A DNA stretch of 64,000 bases from Mastigamoeba balamuthi (lineage: Eukaryota > Evosea > Mastigamoebida > Mastigamoebidae): the NCBI GenBank assembly GCA_902651635.1, contig CACRSC010000085.1, positions 1-64,000 on the forward strand. Direction: 5' to 3'. Positions 30,468 to 41,600 of this stretch are shown piece by piece. Made by a program: the position numbers and the translations under genes. The notes under the pieces are model-generated. The model was not told the origin of the DNA, ran no database searches, and was given only the letters and a program-made list of their open reading frames with translations. The stretch's first letter is position 1; each line of letters opens with the position of its first letter.

Positions 30468-30540
30468 CAGATCCTGGCAAAAAGGCATCAACTTTTTGTA
30501 GGCCCCTGGGGGGTTCTTTTAGCTCAATATATCTGTAGAG
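30468..30540 (+). repeat. Repeat R3, copy 2
   Basis: GATCCTGGCAAAAAGGCATC and AACTTTTTGTAGGCCCC as at 19917. It diverges at the palindromic part, which here reads CCCCTGGGGGGTTC. It cuts into the region where further Pds5 exons would be expected. Confidence 0.65.
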
Positions 30541-30608
30541 AGCATATGCAAGGGCATGGCTGTAATACCTGGCCTGCTGCACAGAAGTTAGAGGGACTAT
30601 TTGCTGAC

Positions 30609-31475
30609 CTGGACTGCATCTGGGATCTTGTAATTGTCAGTCACGCATGCTTGCACGATTTCCAGCATCAGTGACAGCACGTTCAATGGCACGTCCTCTC
30701 TGAATCACGATGCCAGTGCAAATAAGTGCAAGTAAATTCGGGAATGAAACGGGAATTGACTGTACCCCACGACAGAGTAGAATGTGACGAAGAGCTTGTT
30801 GACAAGGGCGGGGCTGATCTCAAGGAGCAGGATGAAGGCATGGATCATGGCCAACTTCTCGAGCAGGTAGAAGCATAGCATGAAGCTGGGGTCCATCTCA
30901 TTGCTGACCTTGGAGAGCTGCTCGATCCACAGCTTGAAGATGTCCTGAGCAGCAATTGCGTGAATTAGTCATATAAAGGCAAATAAAATTATAGATTTTC
31001 AGGAATTGAATAGATAAGGGAAAAGAAGAAGAAATCAGAGATCAGGAAATGCCTGCAATGAGTCACCTGCAGCTGGTCATCGTCATAGGGGCTGTCAGGT
31101 GCATAGATCCTGATGACATCGGCCATCATGCACATGCACAGCAGCCTTGCATCCCTGTCCTTAGTTACTGCCACTGTCATTGTGAGGTCCCTAAGTACCA
31201 CCTTGGCCTCACTGTCCTCCTGTGCGACCCTCGCAAGGTGCTCATGGGCCCTGCACAGGTGCTTGACCAGCTCCGGCCCATTGTTGGTGTGGTTGGGAGG
31301 TGCAGGACCATAGGGGTTGCTGTTGCTTCGAGGTAACTGGGTACATGGATGTAAGTGGTTTCCTTGATCGGGGGCCATATGAGCTAGGTAGGCATCGAAC
31401 TTGGCATTGGTCGGGGTTCTCAGTATGTTGTATGTGCAATTCTTGAAGGCCCTGATGATGGTGCTGCGTGCTGAG
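30609..31475 (-). pseudogene. PDS5: Pds5-like cohesin regulator, three exons of the N-terminal HEAT region
   Basis: Pds5 binds cohesin and controls sister-chromatid cohesion. Minus-strand exons: about 31475-31067 (TIIRAFKNCTYNILRTP, HEHLARVAQEDSEAK, then MMADVIRIYAPDSPYDDDQL, the hallmark ADIFRIYAPEAPY motif of Pds5); 30944-30766 (DIFKLWIEQLSKVSNEMDPS, MLCFYLLEKLAMIHAFI); 30699-30609 (EDVPLNVLSLMLEIVQACV). The introns of 122 and 66 bp have GT-AG ends and the codon phase is kept across both, so these exons are undamaged. A full Pds5 has over 1,000 residues and about 210 are here; repeat R3 follows directly and no further exon is seen, so the gene looks truncated unless introns are very long. 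Confidence 0.8.
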
Positions 31476-31707
31476 GTACCGAGGCAGGTACGAGCATTCT
31501 CATCTCAATTCTCATCTCAACGTCACCATAACCAGCTATCTCAACAGAGCTCTCTTTCCCTCCGTTCAGTCACACCCTCACAATAGCTATTGTGGTTTAA
31601 TTTTAAACCTCAAGCAATACATGCCAGTAGCTATTGCCCCCGAACCCCGGTGGACCAGCCTAGGCCGTGGTGCCTCGTTAGGCCAGTCTCGACCAACGTT
31701 CTAGGGT

Positions 31708-32000
31708 CTACGTTTGAGCTACTCGTTTCTCGGACGTTCCTGTCTAGTTCTACGCCCCTTCTGAGCTCCAAGAATCGAGCCTGCATGGAGATCGGCATTA
31801 GAGGCATCGTTAGAACTCATTAGCCACGTTTTTCGATTTGAACAAATTTCGCGTGCGCAGGTGCATTTGAGCTACTCTCGTTTCTATGAGGTTCCTACCA
31901 AGTTCTACGCCCCTTCTGAGCTCCAAGCATCGAGCCTGCATGGAGATCGTCATTAGAGGCGTCGTTAGAGCCTGCTAGTCCACGTTTCTCAGTTCGGGAA
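31708..32000 (+). repeat. Tandem duplication in the Ty3-like leader
   Basis: Two units of about 150 bp share TTTGAGCTACTC, AGTTCTACGCCCCTTCTGAG, GAGCCTGCATGGAGATCG and GCATTAGAGGC-type words. The second unit starts at about 31862. They lie just before the gag-like region. Confidence 0.85.
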
Positions 32001-35000
32001 GAATTGCTCACTTCTTTTCCAGAAAGACAGCATGGAATAGCATCGGAATCTCTTGTATACCGTTATCTAATGGCGATGACAACTGACCTCAACAAGTTCT
32101 TGAAGCAGCCAGGAGTGTACACTCCACTCCTTCTCACGAACACGACGTTCGAGGAGGCCTGGCGCTGGACCCATACCATTCAGGATTCGGCAACCATGGG
32201 CTTTGCAAAACTCGATCTGGACACATTTGACACGATGAACCTGATCCCGATCAGTGTCCAGCAGGCGCTCATCTACAAAGCCAAGGCGGCTGAGCACAAA
32301 AGGACGGAAAAGACTGCGTCTCGATCCCCAAGAAGTTCAACGACCTCAAGGACTTCGTGTTTACCGTTACGAGGCCACCAAACATTTATGCATTGCGGCA
32401 GCTCTTCGACAAGATCGTCTCGTACAAGGATCTAGACCATAAGCCCGAGTACTTCATCGAGGTCACAAAGCTCTGGGAGAAGTTCGATGAGCTCACGAAG
32501 TTGTTCTTCCCCAACCGCGGATGATGAACTCTGCGAGGTGTGGGCAGGATGTCTCTCGGGCCTCATCAAGCACTGTCTCGAGGGATCGTTCATCTCAGGC
32601 AGAATTCCTTTGGTCAAAATCGACGCGATGAGCTCATGGACTGCACATCCGACATCACAATCCACATTGACGAGACCATCACAGAGGGCATTCTCGATGA
32701 CCTGGGACACTCCGGCGACAGGTTTGACAAGAAAAAGTTTGTCATGAAGGCAACGACCAAGGGCATTCGTGAGAGCGGGAGCAATGACAGGTTCAAGAAG
32801 CTGCAGGAGCAGATCAAGCAGTCATGCTGGGGCGAGTTCGGCTGGTCACCGAACCACAACAAGGAGGACTGCCCCAACGTCAAGGGCAAGGCCCCAATGG
32901 CATCCTCAACAACATTGTCGTCTGCCCCTGCATGTGCAGGAGTATCGGTATCATCGTTAACTGTACTGGCAGCACAGCAGCGCCAACTTCGTCAGTGCAG
33001 CGAGATCCCTCAACCATCCTATTACTCACCAAGCTTGAAAACACAGCAAGTGGAGGTCAAGCCCAGTGATGACACTGCAAACCCTCTCGAGCATTTTCGG
33101 GAGTTGGACATGGTCGAGTTCTTGCGCAAGAAGGACTACAAGGTCAACTATGCCAGCATCACAGTCAACTGCATCGCAAGCCCCACCGTTGTGCATGACC
33201 TGGTCAAGGACAACACCGACAACCCATTTGGGGACGTTCCAACATTCCATTTGACAATGTCACAATGATCGACCTGTCATTGTTTGAGAAGATCTACGAG
33301 TCATCTGAGGCAACTTGTGGGTGTCGTATACTCCTCCAACCCATTGTCTTGACAGGGTCGCATGCAGGCCAGAACATTGATGCACAGCTCGACAGCAGGG
33401 CAGACCGCATGATGATCAACATCAAGTATGTCAAGAAGCTCCAGTGGGACAACCACGTGTGTGCTCTACTGAAGCAGGTCATCATGTACGGTGACAATGG
33501 ACACATGGAAATCATCAGACACGTTGTTATCAATGACATTCAGTTGATTCTGGATGCACCGAGCCAGCAGGCGATCATGTTCATCACCAATAACACGCCC
33601 AACAGTGAGTACTTCCTTCTTGGACTCTGTGACATGCAGCACTTCATCTGCAAGTTCGAGAACCCACCAATTTTCGAGTACAACCACGCATGGAACAAGC
33701 TCATCAAGGAACAAGAGGATCCCATCAAACTTCCAGTTCCTACTCTCGCTCCGACATTCAAGGAGGGCCAACTGCCTCCAGTCAACATCGGCCCTCTCAT
33801 CTCCGATAACCCCGTGTATCTACAGCGGACACAGGAGCTACTCAGCAGGGCAGCAGTGTTTCAACCCCTGGACAGCATGCCGGTCGACTACCCAAAGAAA
33901 TTCCACCACGAGCTCAAGCCTGGAGCCATAGTCCATGGACGTGAGGTACCACACCTCAGCAAGGAGGACATCGACTTCATCAGTGGTGAAACTCGTAACT
34001 GGGACAGAGTGGGCGTTTTCCTACCTATCACATTGCTCGAGGAAGCCCCGATCATGCCTACACCACCAGCAATGCCTGTCATTATTATTCGCAATGAGGA
34101 GCGGCGGTGGTGTGGAAACTACATACCACTCAACGAGTGTATGGCCAAGAAGAAGAAGGGCAGCCTCAAGGTTTGGGACGTCGTCCAGCACTGCGCAGGC
34201 AACAAATGACTGTCCAAGTGGGACATGAAGTGCAGTTACTTCCAATTCGGAGTGGACAAGGAAACGTCCTGGCTACTGACGTTCTGGACGCCACTTGGGC
34301 TTCGCCGTCCGACAAGGGTGGTGTTCGGGGCATCGGGAGCTGGTGATTTCTTCCAGGAGGCCATCTCGTACCTAATTCAGCCATTCAAGGAGTTCAAGAA
34401 CTACATTGACGACTGCATCCAGGCAACCAATGGGTTTGAGACCTGGTACGAGTCTGCTGAGCAGTTCCTCGACATGTGCATCACGAAGAATATCAAGCTC
34501 AACACGCCCAAGTGCTTCATCGGTTATGAAGAGATGCCCGTTCTCGGTTGGCTGTCAGCCTGGGATCACGCTCGCATTGACCCAGCTCAGAAGTCTTTCA
34601 AGGGATGGCATGGGTTCCGTTGTTTGCAAGGAGTCACTGAGGAGCACAAGCATTGCTTCGATATGATAATCAGGGCAATCGTCAACACGAACATCCTTGT
34701 GCAGCCTATCTCAGGTGCAGTCGTTTTCATCAAGCCCGATGAATGCGAGTACGAAGCTGGTGGAGGAGTCCTTCAGTGCAATCCTGAAACCGGGGTCGTT
34801 CGTCTCTCTGCTGCTGTTCTACTTGCGCAAATTGACAAAACTCAAGCGCAAATACCCAATCATCGAAAAGGAGGCCATCGGAGTCATTGAGCTTACACAG
34901 AAGGCCCGACCTTACATCTTCAGCCCACTGGTCATCGAACCCGACCACTCGAATTTGCAGTGGATGTACACCTCGCAGAACTGCAGGGTGCAGCGTTGGT

Positions 35001-35250
35001 CCGTGGCATTGTCTGAATTCAACAGCTCATGAGGTCATCAACGGGGTCATCATACTCACTGCTGAGTCTCCACATCTTCTACCCTGGGGATATGACCCTC
35101 GAGCAGCTCTCGAAGGAAGCATGCAACAGGGGCGAGTTCCTCATCGAGAAGGTGTACGAGCACAGGCACGAGAATGGAATATTACATTTCCGTATCAAGT
35201 ATGTCACTTTCCCCGATGTGCCAGCTTTGACTGGCTGGGTCCATGCATCT
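31708..35250 (+). mobile_element. Ty3-like LTR retrotransposon fossil (gag-pol, possible chromodomain)
   Basis: Ordered parts on the plus strand: a leader with a tandem duplication; a gag-like region from about 32030 with a zinc-knuckle-like remnant near 32870; an aspartic-protease-like region near 33370-33600; a reverse transcriptase from about 34080 to 34600 with FKNYIDDCIQ as the catalytic motif and a GLRR-type loop before it; an RNase H-like part to about 35030. A short segment at about 35130-35240 (FLIEKVYEHRHENG, HFRIKYV) looks like a chromodomain. No integrase or paired LTR is recognised. The copy is broken, with roughly five or more interruptions, and looks moderately old. Confidence 0.75.
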
Positions 35251-36045
35251 GCTAGTTCTTTGGGGCATGGCTTGCACCTGTTGGTGTGTTGAATGTACAC
35301 CGTGAAGGGGATCCTGGCATCCGTCATTACCCATAACTCGACTTCTGGGAAGAACCCCGTGGTCCTCTGTGCTGCCTCGATCTCTTGATGCTTGCAGAAT
35401 ATTGCAGAGTTGGGGGCCAGGAACTTTACTGGTGTATTCGATAAAGGCCGAGTTCACAGTGACATTGATTTTATAGACTGCTCTGAACAGGCCCAATAAT
35501 GTGATCCTTGCTAGCATAGGGGCATGTTCCACTTCGCTGTGCCATTTCGGTCCTGCTGCCAGCGTGATGCTGTCCTTCATTATAGGGCTGTAGTCTGCAT
35601 CTTCCAGCCCACCCGGCTGTGAGAGTGGTTCACCCATGAGCATGCTGGTGGTCAGGGGCTCCTATCGTGGTTGGGGGACTTGTCATTCGGGTTTGTTATC
35701 TTTTTCGCCGACAGGCCCCACGTGGCAGTGTATGCATTATGCCACCCTGGCACCAGTGGCTGGAACGGGGTTGGCTGGGCTGATGCTTGCTGAGGGGCTT
35801 GGTTTGCCTGGTCTCGTGCAGCTTGATTGCACTGTGCTACCCTGTGCCATCCTTCACCTACCATCAGCTGAGGCATGTGATCTGGCCGCCTCCTGCAGTT
35901 CGATGTCAGCTGGGTCCTTGGAGTCTCGGAGGTGAGCTATGAGGGTGGTCTCGTTAAGGCATATCCAGTCTGTCAGCTGCTGCCGGTGTTGATCATTCCA
36001 TTCCGTGAGCATCTGGGCCTGGATCAGGGCTAGGAGTAGTTCTGC
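35205..36045 (-). pseudogene. Unknown gene fragment cut by the PiggyBac-like element
   Basis: Minus strand from 36045: IDAELLLALIQAQMLTEWND, DWICLNETTLIAHLRDSKDP and EAARSHASADG, followed by a GTAGGT donor at about 35869. A downstream stretch from 35643 reads GLEDADYSPIMKDSITLAAG, LARITLLGLFRAVYKINVTV, NSAFIEYTSKVPGPQLCNIL and, after a frame change, EVELWVMTDARIPFTVYIQH. The first piece is clearly codon-structured. The family is unknown; a retroelement structural protein or a host protein are both possible. It begins exactly where the PiggyBac-like element ends, so that element probably landed inside it. Confidence 0.45.
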
Positions 36046-36249
36046 ATCGATATGTCTTTGCAGCCAAACGTTCCCTTTTACCAGTTTCGTAGAAAAAACT
36101 AAGTATGAAAAAATGTCGTTTTAAAACTACATTTTGAAATTGGAAAAACAGAGAATGTTGTTTTAAAACGACATTTTGAAATTGGAAAAACAGAGAATGT
36201 CGTTTGAAAACGACATTTTATTTAAGCCAAAATGATCTGCTGCAAAATC

Positions 36250-37201
36250 ATTGTTTTTATTTACAAATTTCTAAGAATTGCTATGTTTCCAGTGATTTGT
36301 GTGTGAGATGGAATGTATGACTGAATTGAGAACATCATTAAAACAGTACCACGAAGTGTAATACCTGAAGAATGCATACCAGTGTGAGTGCTGAAAGTGT
36401 ATGAGTGCATACAGACCAAAAGAGTGCATTAGGAAGAAATGCTGATGTGTAGTTCTGGTGAAAAGTGTCTGGTACTGTGAAAATAAAGGGGTTCTGTTGT
36501 GTTGTCTGGTTGACAAAGACAACAAGTGGCGAGAATCTGTAGTATGTTGATGTCCAGTGTGCAGGGACACTGTGCATCTGCTATCTCAGCAGATGGATTA
36601 ATGTCAATGGGTGCATTGCAGTGCATGTTATACCCATGTTCTATATACAACCTGATGGCCTGAAGGGGATCGGCCACATCTGAATTGCTGACAAGAATGG
36701 CCTTGAAGATACAACTGGCCCGTGAATGGGACATGTTCCTGAAATGTCACAATGAAACTGTACAACAGACCTGAAGGCGGAGAACCAAATGTCTGGTGAG
36801 TGCATAAACATGGGCCTATAACCAGAGGGTCCATAGTAGAGCTCATCAAAAGAGAACTGAGTGAACCTCTGTTGATGAATCTGCTGCAACATAGCCATAC
36901 TCTGGCATGTAGGTGGAGCAGAAAGCAACTGTAGCCCAGCAGGGTTCTGACACAGGCCCGAATAGAAACCAGCAACAACACTGCTCAGATGGCAGCAGTT
37001 GTTGTGGTTATAGGGCAGGTTAGCTCTTCTGAATGAGATAGGCAACTGAACTTGTGCAAGAGGAGGCCTAGCCACTGAAATAGATGACAGGGAGGTGGTG
37101 GACTTGGAGGAAGAAGAGGTTATTACAGAGCGACCACCAAAGCCACTGCTTTTCTTGATTCTGGGTGTGATGGTGTTTGCTGATACAGGAACAGCTGGCA
37201 T
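36250..37201 (-). pseudogene. Passenger ORF of the PiggyBac-like element, copy 1
   Basis: It starts at ATG 37201 (MPAVPVSANTITPRIKKSSG) and reads through SISVARPPLAQVQLPISFRR, NLPYNHNNCCHLSSVVAGFY, DELYYGPSGYRPMFMHSPDI and FHCDISGTCPIHGPVVSSRP. After a frame slip near 36680 it continues NSDVADPLQAIRLYIEHGY, DINPSAEIADAQCPCTLDIN, and after another to HSHWYAFFRYYTSWYCFNDV. The same protein occurs at 57072-57990. Conserved Cys/His/Trp and the lack of resemblance to known transposase parts point to an accessory protein, but no function can be named. Its start overlaps the transposase zinc-finger frame. Confidence 0.6.
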
Positions 37202-37259
37202 TACTATTTGTGTTTTTCTTGAACATTCTTATTTTTGATTTTTGCATTGTAAGTCTTGC

Positions 37260-38764
37260 TGTTCCTGACCAGTGTGTGGTGTTATAGTATGACACACATT
37301 TCTTATGAAGCACCAACCTGCATTGGGTGCATAGGTAGTTGCTTGATGACCTCTTTCGTTTTGTGAACCAGCAAAATGAGCAGTAGCGGGAAGAGGAGAC
37401 ATGACAGATCGTGGCATGCATGGCCAAACTGGGCATCTGTGGGAATACAGAAGTTAAATGATGGCTTGTTATAGTAGTGAGTGTGTTGAACCATTTGAAA
37501 CAGAGCATCATGAACAATAGCATCAGTAAAGGCATCCATTGATACCTCACTTCTGTTTTGCATGCAATAGAGATGATAAGCATTCTGGTTACACAGCATA
37601 ACAACCAAGTGGAAGTTAGATATAGTCCACTTGAGCTGCCTGTAGTGCCGGGAGTGAAGTAAACCAGACCTGGCATTAACAGCATCCACAGCATGGTATT
37701 CACCTTTTCACTGCTTTTCATAAGAGGTGCCTCTCTTCTTGGGTCGAATAAGGCAGAGGCACACAGAGAAGAAATCAAATTTGTGAGAAGATGGACTTCT
37801 CCATCGTCTCTCCAGGCCAGAGAGACCAAGGAACCATCAGGGGAGACAGAGATTCGCATTTCGTCCTGCTTGAGCTTGGGAGCACAGCTCCTTTGTTCAG
37901 AGCCAGGAAGGTGGTCTAGCTATCATGGAAACAGTGAATCCCCTTTCATTTGCATGAAGCCATTGGGCAGTCTCCCATGTGGAGTAGCCCTGATCTATGC
38001 ACAGAAGAGAACCAGAACGTGGAGGAAGAGTCAGGCACATGGACTGTGTTCTGTGCAGTAGAACCTGAGAGTGAACAGAAGGAACAATGATTTGCAGATT
38101 ACCTGCCCTTGGGGTTCATTATCAACACCCCTGAGGGAAATGTGCCAGATGTAGTTGTCATTTACCAGTATGTTCAGGATGTTTCCATTGGGATGTGGTT
38201 TTCCTCTGCTGCCATAAGAGTACAGTGCACATCTGTTTTTATGACTTCATATTGTATCGTTAATGGTATTGTGCTGACCAGGAATCCAGAACATCTTAGC
38301 AGCAGTGTTGAACATAAGAAGCAGGGGTCTCAAAAGAAAATCCTTTGTATCATCGCTTGCTGATCTGGTTGGAGCAAAGTGAAAATTATTTTTGATATCC
38401 ACAAAACGCTGCCGTGACATACTACACTTTATACAATCAATGCCCTGTCCCCTGCTCCACAGCTTCCACAGAGATAGATTATAATGCTTGCTATACAGTA
38501 CAATGGCTATAAAGCCAAGAAGCTCCTGCCAATCAATAGCAGTCCAGCATCCAGGCTGACTCAGCAATGGGGGATTTGTTGTCAATGCCAGTTTCTCCAG
38601 GACTCTTTGATTGGTAAACTCACAGATAAGAGGATTGAGTGAAGAATTGCATGAAGAACAGCAATGAAGTTGTGCAAGTAGCTAGTATCTCCACAGGATG
38701 TCCTTAAATCCCATTCTGAACATGTGCAGCAGCAGTTCCAACAAAGTTGTTTCTGTTGGATCAT
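37260..38764 (-). pseudogene. PiggyBac-like transposase
   Basis: N-terminal part with ELLGFIAIVLYSKHYNLSLW, LWSRGQG and MSRQRFVDIKNNFHFAP, the classic start of DDE_Tnp_1_7 proteins. A middle part SHKNRCALYSYGSRGKPHPN leads into a GTAAACTGC-like donor after GVDNEPQG (also seen in the 63-kb copy). A C-terminal part has LTTLIS-like residues, AVDAVNARSGLLHSRHYRQL and FHLVVMLCNQNAYHLY, and ends in a zinc-finger YCSFCWFTKRKRSSSNYLCT with QCRLVLHKKCVSYYN. That finger (CxxC...CxxC...C) is the PiggyBac C-terminal RING-like module. An upstream exon acceptor TTTTTCAG stands at 38772. One TGA and at least two frame changes interrupt it, so it is inactive. Confidence 0.75.
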
Positions 38765-38859
38765 CCCTGAAAAATAATTTTAGAGAATCAGATATTGTCT
38801 TTCCATCCGAGATAGGCGCCAGCCTGGCTGGGCTACAGAGGTTAAAATCTCAAGAAGAG

Positions 38860-40213
38860 CGCTTCACCACAGATGGAGGACAACGAACCCGTTCCAGTGT
38901 GGGACGTGCATGAGCACGTCCATGAGTTGGAGAGACAGCGTGCTGGGGAGGCCACACAGAGAGCTTTGCTCTCCACTTGAGGATGGAATTTGTTTGAAAA
39001 GAAGGGGGTGCATCTGTGAGAGTTTGGAGAGCCAGCGTTTGGTCACTGGGGAGCAATCCCAGATCCAGCTCTTCAGGAAGATGCCACGATGTTTCACATC
39101 ACAGAATCAATATTCTCAGACAGCGTTATTCAAGCACTGGGAGACTGCAACCATATATCTCTATCCTGTTCAGTTCTCTACAAGGTTCTGTCTCTTTGGA
39201 TCCTGCTGCAATTCCGGGAACGCTCTTCAGTCTGAGGACAAACTTGATATCCTTTCAAGGCTGCATTCAAGAACGAAAAGTGCTTTCTGAAAGAGAAACT
39301 CGGAATTGACCAGGTCATGAAGCTCGACTGTTGGAGGGCTTTGTCCAAGAGAATGCTCTGGAAGAAAGAGTTCACTGCTGGTTGTCTGACCAATGCACTG
39401 AGCTCTCTAGTAGAGGTTGGTGGACAGGCTATGCTGGACGAGAAACTTAGGAAATACTATGGACAGGGATCACCATGCTCATTGCTTGTTCCTGACAAAG
39501 AGGACCACATTGGGCATTGGGTATCAGAGCTGACGACTCGCTTGGAGACCAGCACTCTACCCTTTGTGTTGGAGATGTTTCCCTTTATCAAGTGTGCAAG
39601 AAGGGGGGAAAAACAGAAAACAGCAGAGGTAGTACACTGGGCAGAAAAACAACTTCCTGCAGATGATGATGGTGCAATTCCGATTCTAACTTTGGATGCA
39701 CGGTACCTAACAACAAGAACATACCGGCAACTCAAAAACACACATCATCCTGTTCTTGCTTCTGTTAATCCCATGTGGTGGCCACAGTTTGCTGCCCAAC
39801 TTCGACCTGAAGTAACCCGTGGTGGTGAGTGGGCTGCATTGCACAATTCTTGTACAAAGGAGTTCTTTATACATAACTGGCAAGGAGACTCTGACATTGG
39901 CAAGAAATTCCTTGTTACTAATGCAGTGGTGGAAACTGGAAGAAAACTTTCCAAGGCTGGAAAAGTTATTAGATGGGACGAGTTCAATACTACATTCAAC
40001 TATGCAGACTCATTCAATGATGCTATGGCAGGACACTACTGGCCATTCATTTGGCGGAAGTGGGAGTATGCTGTGGACGACCTCGAGAAGTCAATTGTAT
40101 TTATTGACATATATCATTTGTGGCTGGAGCTTCATCCCACATATCGGACAACAGCAGATTTGACCAGTTCCATGTGTAACCTTGCACTTGATCTCTATGC
40201 TCATGCCCTTTGA
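38860..40213 (+). pseudogene. IS4-fold (PiggyBac-related or IS4EU-like) transposase, 298-codon intact C-part
   Basis: A first segment from about 38874 (MEDNEPVPVWDVHEHVHELE) is broken by frame changes up to 39316. From 39317 a clean frame of 298 codons follows: ADDDGAIPILTLDARYLTTR (an aspartate in the usual catalytic setting), YRQLKNTHHPVLASVNPMWW, RGGEWAALHNSCTKEFFIHN, GKKFLVTNAVVETGRK, FNYADSFNDAMAGHYWPFIW, and it ends at DLYAHAL with TGA. The LDARY..., GKK.LVTNA and F...D.FN......WP succession is the IS4-like fold used by PiggyBac relatives. It faces away from the PiggyBac-like element next to it, with about 100 bp between, and is not the same family. Confidence 0.6.
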
Positions 40214-40388
40214 CTGTAATAATATTATTGTTAAATGACGTCATTTGTGTGGTAAGTTTTGTGTAGAAATTTTTGGGCAGGGGGGTCAGAGTCAGGGGGT
40301 CAGAAACAGCTAGATGTAACAAAAGACTATCTTAACAAGGACACTGTTGCTCTAACACGTAGTATTTCATCTTATTCTCAGTCAAATC

Positions 40389-41600
40389 TCAAAATGATAT
40401 CAGATAATGGAAGAGTTACTTCCTTCTATACAAGGACGTTCATTTTCAATTGTACGAGGAAATCAGCAGCTATTGTATGATCAATACACAGCTGAGTTCA
40501 CATCTCGTGCAAATGAACTTGATCTACTCTGTACTCCAATGCCCAAATCGACCTGGCAAAAGCAGCTGAAAAAGGATAACTGGCATATTCACTATAAGAA
40601 GGGTGCAATGCTATGTGAGTGGTGTAATCACTACTCAGATCTTCTTGCTAAGGAAACTGCACAGTTATCTTCTGAGGTACAGAATCAGATTTATTCATTT
40701 TTACTAAATTGTTTATAGGAAATAAAGGAACTTGTGCAACTAGAGTTTCATGATCATGCTCGATTTGCTCAGAGATATTGGTGCTGTCATCTGTAAAGAA
40801 AGATAGAAGCTGGTGATACTGCAACTACCTTAGCACTTTTTGACTTCACAAAGTTGACTCCAGGAAGAATTGACTGCCAGGTAAGATTACTTACTTAATT
40901 TTCACTAAAATACAATAGGTTTGTATTGTAGTAGTCTATTGGTATGTAATCAGCTCAGGAGAACCAGAATTGAAGTGGCACACCTGGGAGTTCTGTCTTG
41001 AGAAGGGGCAAGACAATGACTTGGCTGCTCTGATTGCAATTGAGCGCTTTGTATACAAGCTGCCTCCCTTTACAAGATCAGAGTGCGAGAACGTGGTTCA
41101 CTTCAGTGATGGGTGCTCTACTTACTTCAAAAATCGAGCAGCAATCCCTCACTTTTACTTAATCTGGGAGATGTTTCATGAGCGTGATGTTGAGTTTACA
41201 GTACACTACTTTGCCTCAAACCATGGACAGAAGGCCTATGATGGCATTGCAGTGACAACTAAGGTCCCCTTATTGAGTCAATAAGAGCCAGATACTGCTT
41301 GTTGGATCTACACGTCCAATTGTGGAGGCAAGTCAGCTTGTTGGTGTAATTGTGATCAAAGGGGTAACTGCTATGCTACTGGAGATGCCAGAGAACATTA
41401 AGATGATCCAGATGGATGACTTTGATCGAATTGTTGGAATTCAGAGGTCCTTTCACAAGGTATTCTTCAGCCAGGAAGAGGTAAAGAGAAAGTGGTCTCC
41501 TGTTCCCATAATCTTTCTTTGGAGGACCTCTCTACCTGGAGAAGCAGCTCTAGATGTTATCTCCTGTCAAATTCCCTTCCATGTAACACTCTCATAGAAA
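40389..41600 (+). pseudogene. Unclassified transposase with DG...FKNR and SHG...DG-type motifs
   Basis: Three blocks on the plus strand. 40407-40718: ELDLLCTPMPKSTWQKQLKK and CEWCNHYSDLLAKETAQLS with a CxxC pair. About 40740-40870: LVQLEFHDHARFAQRYW and TTLALFDFTKLTPGRIDCQ followed by a GTAAGA donor. 40970-41284: LAALIAIERFVYKLPPFTRS, ENVVHFSDGCSTYFKNRAAI, FTVHYFASNHGQKAYDGIAV. DGC..YFKNR and FASNHGQKAYDG are the distinctive pair of the same loose family as the GHG-type transposases at 16641-18543 and 61190-62240, from another branch. A probable intron of about 75 bp (40878-40955) separates blocks two and three. Two or three stops break it. Confidence 0.6.

Larger units (their letters stand above)
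36046..38830 (-). mobile_element. PiggyBac-like element with transposase and passenger gene
   Basis: A minus-strand element with a PiggyBac-like transposase (38764-37260) and a second ORF (37201-36250). The downstream end at 36046 is set by comparison with the second copy: both share CTTAGTTTTTTC, AAACTGGTAAAA and GTTTGGCTGCAAAGACATAT and diverge right after. The upstream end is less sure. The usual TTAA target was not found at the downstream border, so the element may belong to a divergent branch. Near its 3-prime end lie about three units of AACGACATTYTCTGTTTTTCC at 36090-36215. Confidence 0.65.

Noticed and set aside
36250-37201. Passenger ORF as a viral structural protein
   Set aside because: No capsid or envelope signature seen; linkage to a PiggyBac-like transposase in one copy makes a transposon accessory protein simpler.
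38860-40213. Same gene as the PiggyBac-like transposase on the other strand
   Set aside because: Motifs differ, both have their own N-part, and orientation is opposite; two separate elements fit better.
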